The notes beneath the pieces were generated by a model. The model was not told where the DNA came from and ran no database searches. It was given only the letters and a program-made list of their open reading frames with translations. A stretch of DNA of 64,000 nt, taken from Phycisphaeraceae bacterium (lineage in GTDB: Bacteria; Planctomycetota; Phycisphaerae; Phycisphaerales; Phycisphaeraceae). Both the position numbers and the translations under genes were made by a program. Positions 60,488 through 64,000 of this stretch are shown piece by piece (positions within the stretch are counted from its first letter, which is position 1; each line of letters opens with the position of its first letter). The stretch is from assembly GCA_029260595.1 (NCBI GenBank), contig JAJDCY010000023.1:186001-250000 (forward strand), in the 5' to 3' direction.

Positions 60488-61135
60488 TTGACCTGGTCCA
60501 CCCCAGACATCGCCGACGCCATCGCCCTCGGCCTGCAACGCCGCGCAGCCGACGATGATCTGGAACAAGCCGTCTACGGGTTTGACCGGCTCGATGAGCT
60601 CGGGTTGCACCCGCTGATCCGTGATGCGCTCGACCAGGCCGGGTACGGAACCTGGCCGGAACAGCGATACCCGGACGCGTGGGACAACACCCGCCGCAGC
60701 GAAGGCAAGCGATGCGACCTGGTGATCACGCCGCCGCCCGGCGACGTCCCGCTGCGCGACCCACAGGTCCGCGGCACACTGTTCGATACGCTCACCGCCG
60801 TCGATCCACAGGACGCCTACTGGTTGGAGATCAAGTCGGTCGCTCAGTTCGAGACAACCGGGCCGTTCGCGCGCTACAGCGCCGAGCTGTTCTCACCGGT
60901 CGTCGACGATGTGAAAAAACTCTGGACCGACAGCGTGATCCGCCACGCGGGGTTGCTGCTGATGATGATGACCGGTGATGAGGCCACAGCCACGCACGAC
61001 CTGACCGCCTGGCACCGGCGGTGTCTCGACCGCGGCTACCCGGTGGCCGTGCCTGTGGTCCGTGGCGTGCCGATCACCGATCGGATCGGCAACGCCTTCT
61101 GCGCCGTCGCGCTCTTCCCGGTCCGGGGGGTGTAA
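60488..61135 (+). CDS. Unknown protein with a possible PD-(D/E)xK nuclease core
   Basis: 215 residues. KRCDLVITPP (D77) followed 37 residues later by YWLEIKSVAQF (E114-x-K116) matches the D...ExK core of the PD-(D/E)xK nuclease fold, with a preceding helix region that includes an acidic residue. The rest is alpha/beta (LLLMMMTGDEATATHDL, AVALFPVRGV). No DNA-binding domain or methylase is nearby. TTG start at 60488, with no good ribosome site visible. Alternative: a non-nuclease member of the same fold. Confidence 0.6.
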   Translation: MTWSTPDIADAIALGLQRRAADDDLEQAVYGFDRLDELGLHPLIRDALDQAGYGTWPEQRYPDAWDNTRRSEGKRCDLVITPPPGDVPLRDPQVRGTLFDTLTAVDPQDAYWLEIKSVAQFETTGPFARYSAELFSPVVDDVKKLWTDSVIRHAGLLLMMMTGDEATATHDLTAWHRRCLDRGYPVAVPVVRGVPITDRIGNAFCAVALFPVRGV

Positions 61136-61263
61136 ACCCAGACAGCCGCCGATCGAATCGGGTTTTTCAAGAGACACCCGCATCGCCGAACCGATAGACC
61201 GGTAGCGGTGCGCGTGCGAGTGGCACGGCCGCCGGATTCTCAGCACTTTCGAGGGCCCCGATC

Positions 61264-62085
61264 GTGAAACTCCAAAACGCCGGCCAACTAGCACGTTCGC
61301 TATTCGCCAAGACCACCCGTCGCCCAGTCCAGGCCTCGGCGACGACCGGCGCGGCGACCGAGACCTTTGACACCTGTGAGGTGTATGTCCGGTTCGCCGG
61401 GAAACGACTCAAGCTCCACGTCCGTGCGGGCACGACGGACGTCGATCTCATCCAGCAGATCCTGCGACGCGACAGCATGTACCGCCTTCCGGACAACGTG
61501 CACCCGCGAACGATTTTTGACATCGGCGGCAACATCGGGATCGCGGCCATCTACTACTCACTGGTATACCCCGCTGCGGATATCTATTGCTTCGAACCGC
61601 TACCCGAAAATCTCGCACTGCTACGCGAGAACGCGAAGAACACAGGCGGGCGGATCCGGATTCAGCCATACGGGTTGTCGGACCGGACCGAGCACCGGTC
61701 GTATTACATGTCGAACAACCCGCGCAGCTTTGGTGGTGGTGGGTTCAGCCAGATCGGCCACGACCCGCAACGCCAGGCCACGCTCCCGTTGATGTCGGTC
61801 CCCGATGCGCTCAAAGACCTCGCGGTCGATCACGTCGACATCTTCAAGATCGACACCGAGGGGTCCGAGTTACCAATCCTTCAAAGCATCCCCCAGCCGA
61901 TGCTCAACGCGGCCCAGGCCGTGCTCGGCGAGCTCCACGGCATTGGCGATTGGCAGGCATGTGAGATGCTGTCCCGCACCCACGCGGTCGGGGTGGACAA
62001 GCGCTACGACCGCCCCTGCTTCCCATTCATCGCGATCCGCAAAGACCTCGTAGCCGCACAGAAAACAGACAAATCAGCGGCCTGA
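61264..62085 (+). CDS. FkbM-family SAM-dependent methyltransferase
   Basis: 273 residues. FDIGGNIGIAAIYYS (SAM motif I), CFEPLPENLALLRENA, and FKIDTEGSELPILQSIP are the FkbM signatures. It probably O-methylates a sugar or other surface glycan component. GTG start at 61264 with GAGGG about eight bases upstream. It stands alone. Confidence 0.88.
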   Translation: MKLQNAGQLARSLFAKTTRRPVQASATTGAATETFDTCEVYVRFAGKRLKLHVRAGTTDVDLIQQILRRDSMYRLPDNVHPRTIFDIGGNIGIAAIYYSLVYPAADIYCFEPLPENLALLRENAKNTGGRIRIQPYGLSDRTEHRSYYMSNNPRSFGGGGFSQIGHDPQRQATLPLMSVPDALKDLAVDHVDIFKIDTEGSELPILQSIPQPMLNAAQAVLGELHGIGDWQACEMLSRTHAVGVDKRYDRPCFPFIAIRKDLVAAQKTDKSAA

Positions 62086-62138
62086 TCGCCGTTGCAGGGG
62101 TCATGCCTGTCGATTATTTGTGATGCTTCCCCGCGCTG

Positions 62139-63854
62139 TCAGTTCAGCTCAGCGCTAACCCAAGCGACTTCCCGACCAATTCGTGCGCACTGCAGAAGGT
62201 GGACCTTCACAACGTGGCCCCACGGTGGCAGCAGCGCGGCCGCCGCTTTGGCTTGATCGGTGAACAGGTGGCAGGTTGGCTCTGTTGTGCGATCGGCCGT
62301 ATTCGCGGCTGGCCGATCGGGGATCGTCAGCTCAATCAGTTGCGCGTGCTCGCGTGCCCACCGGCTGGCCTCGATCAGTTCGGCCATGGCCTCCCGCAAC
62401 GACGCGGCTTGGCCGACGGCTTCTTCATCGGCGAGCACGCAGGCGTGCAACAGATGGACGCGACCATCGCTATCCATGACAAGCTGCACCCCGGGGTGAC
62501 GCGGACACCGCGCGGCCAACAGCTCGCCGTCCCCGGACCACAGCGCGCTCGGGTCCGGCCTCGGCGTTTCAAGTCTATCGGTCGGTGGTACCGCGGTCGG
62601 CGTTTCAGGCCGGGCGTGTCTGTGACCGCCGCGAGGCTCCTGCTCGGCTCGATCGATCGGCGCGCTGATGCTTGATCGGTTCGCACGCGAGGCCTCAGCG
62701 AAGCTGGCAATCACTGGCTCTCGCAACAAATCTCGTTCGTCGCGCTGCTCATCGAGGCGCTGGTGTTCGAGGCTGTCCTCGGCGGCCGCGCCGGGATCGG
62801 CTGAATCATCGACACACGGGCTCGAAGCGATCTGCTCGGTCGCATCGGCGATCGCGTCGCGCACCTGCGGCCAAACATCACCGTGCTCGAGATCGCGCTC
62901 GATCAGTGCTTGTTCATTGACCGGCATCATTCGCTTGAGCGATCCGCGAAACTCGATCTGCGAATCCAAAAAGTTGCACGCCGTGTGGTTGAGCTTCTTC
63001 GCCGCGACTCGGCTGACTTCTTCTTCGCTACCCATCACCATCATCCCAAGGTCGCTCGGGCGCACGAGACCGTCGCCGTCCTGGTCGTCATCGGCCACAT
63101 CACCGTCGTCGCCAAGCAATCCTTTGAGCAACTGATACCCGCCCACGACTGCGGTGTCGTCGGCGCCGCACACCAGCGTCCACCGGTCACAACCGCTGCG
63201 TGCATGGGAAAGCTCCCGCGCGTGCGTGGCCGGCAGACCCACCAACCACCGTGCCACACTGCGACCGGACGCATCGCCGCTGTCGTGCGCGCGCACCCGA
63301 TGGTCGCCCGGCGAGACAACCGACACATCAATCTCATCGCCCCCCAGGCGCACGACACCAACCGTCCCGACGCGCTCCGCGACGTACTGGGCGTATTGCA
63401 TCAGCCATGGGCCGGCGAAGCCCGGCAGATTCCCCAGAAAAACGGCCTCGATCTCGCCGTTGGCTTGATCCTCGGGTCGGCGTCGGTCGCGTTGGCCAGA
63501 GTCGGTCGGCTGGCGCCTGCTCTCGCTCGATTGGGGTGGGTGCTCGCAAACCGATGCAGTCCTCGCGGCGACCACCGGCCGACTACCAACCGGGAACTGT
63601 GGCCGCGTCTTAGGTGCCAGCCGAATCGACGCCGGTGACATCGATCGCACCACAGGCCGGGGGCGCGGCGGCGGATCCACTACGGCTGCGCTCGCGCCGA
63701 CACTCGGCGGTAGTGATGAGTCAGGCTCGCTCAGCTCGCCCGCATCCGTGAGGTACAGATCACCCAGAACGTCCAACGTCCGGCGACGGCGGGCGCGCTC
63801 CTGGAGGATCGAGTTCGCCGTATCGCCCGGCGACGTGCGCTGTTCGTGATTCAT
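62139..63854 (-). CDS. Large protein with possible MinD/FlhG-like domain lacking a P-loop
   Basis: 571 residues. The N-terminal 130 residues are Arg/Pro/Ser-rich and probably disordered. Residues about 135-310 have AVFLGNLPGFAGPWLMQYAQ and WTLVCGADDTAVVGGYQLL, then GSEEEVSRVAAKKLNHTACN and FLDSQIEFRGSLKRMMPV, which follow the second half of MinD/FlhG/ParA ATPases ('...aL.r...rfL...l.flG.vp.d'). A Walker A is not visible. Residues 310-440 are a charged linker and 440-571 a C-terminal domain with HPGVQLVMDSDGRVHLLHAC and HVVKVHLLQCARIGREVAWV. Function unknown; a degenerate, non-hydrolysing paralogue is one idea. Confidence 0.6.
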   Translation of the reverse strand: MNHEQRTSPGDTANSILQERARRRRTLDVLGDLYLTDAGELSEPDSSLPPSVGASAAVVDPPPRPRPVVRSMSPASIRLAPKTRPQFPVGSRPVVAARTASVCEHPPQSSESRRQPTDSGQRDRRRPEDQANGEIEAVFLGNLPGFAGPWLMQYAQYVAERVGTVGVVRLGGDEIDVSVVSPGDHRVRAHDSGDASGRSVARWLVGLPATHARELSHARSGCDRWTLVCGADDTAVVGGYQLLKGLLGDDGDVADDDQDGDGLVRPSDLGMMVMGSEEEVSRVAAKKLNHTACNFLDSQIEFRGSLKRMMPVNEQALIERDLEHGDVWPQVRDAIADATEQIASSPCVDDSADPGAAAEDSLEHQRLDEQRDERDLLREPVIASFAEASRANRSSISAPIDRAEQEPRGGHRHARPETPTAVPPTDRLETPRPDPSALWSGDGELLAARCPRHPGVQLVMDSDGRVHLLHACVLADEEAVGQAASLREAMAELIEASRWAREHAQLIELTIPDRPAANTADRTTEPTCHLFTDQAKAAAALLPPWGHVVKVHLLQCARIGREVAWVSAELN

Positions 63855-63952
63855 GGTCGCGGTCTCGCGATGAAAGTTCGATGCACGCGATCACCCGTGG
63901 CGGATCGCACTACTCTCGCCCCCCCCAACCGCCTCCCACGACACCGCCCGAC

Positions 63953-64000
63953 CTACGCCGCGTTGTCCGCGACACTGACTTCGACCACACTGTTCAGCTC
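63953..64000 (-). CDS. C-terminal end of a gene entering from the right edge
   Basis: The minus strand is open from the edge to a TAG at 63953-63955 and would encode ELNSVVEVSVADNAA. The region 63856-63952 to its left is C-rich with no credible gene. Fifteen codons are not enough to name the product, and this could be chance. Confidence 0.3.
   Translation of the reverse strand, partial: ELNSVVEVSVADNAA

Overview
The window is a GC-rich stretch of a bacterial chromosome. It reads as a planctomycete, most likely class Phycisphaerae. The reasons are two secreted proteins with C-terminal PEP-CTERM anchors, prepilin-like proteins (one with the H-X9-DG motif), a membrane protease with a Cys4 N-terminus, and a complete mreBCD/murJ/lnt envelope set. 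This is inference from gene families; no rRNA is present to prove it. There is no prophage, IS element or CRISPR array.

Left part (1-23 kb). The tail of an ABC transporter ATPase is followed by a minus-strand cobalamin riboswitch whose downstream genes are a PEP-CTERM protein and an H-X9-DG pseudopilin. Then come tRNA-Gly, a giant glycine-repeat PEP-CTERM protein, a PepSY protein with an OmpR/QseC-type two-component pair, and a giant two-partner-secretion exoprotein. A leftward block encodes a purine/nucleoside deaminase, MurJ, a pseudopilin, a VanZ-like protein, ParA, tRNA-Ala, a YceI protein and small membrane or receiver proteins.

Middle (23.6-36.7 kb). Two potassium uptake systems (a TrkH/KtrB-like channel with an RCK protein, and TrkA plus TrkH) flank a GAF/SpoIIE-type phosphatase. 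They are followed by two YbjQ proteins, a PrsW-like protease, a GT2 glycosyltransferase, and the divergent rsmA and mutL genes.

Envelope block (36.7-47.5 kb, minus strand). PD40 lipoprotein, a second lipoprotein, a small unknown, XerC/D, Lnt, a HEAT protein, a coiled-coil membrane protein, a small membrane protein, MreB, MreC and MreD: cell shape, lipoprotein maturation and chromosome-dimer resolution.

Right part (47.6-64 kb). A processive GT2 glycosyltransferase with three unknown proteins, then ubiX and ubiA separated by a lower-GC AAA ATPase gene that looks acquired, pdxA, a Gfo/Idh oxidoreductase, two tandem CNNM/CorC-type proteins, a possible PD-(D/E)xK protein, an FkbM methyltransferase, and a large protein that may contain a MinD-like domain without a P-loop.

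Regulation. Several plus-strand genes (26280, 34402, 50618, 53384, 54947) have a -10-like element, four of them extended, ending 6-7 bases before the start codon. This predicts leaderless mRNAs. From about 23 kb to 57 kb the + strand is strongly C-over-G rich whichever way the genes point. This fades near 57-58 kb.
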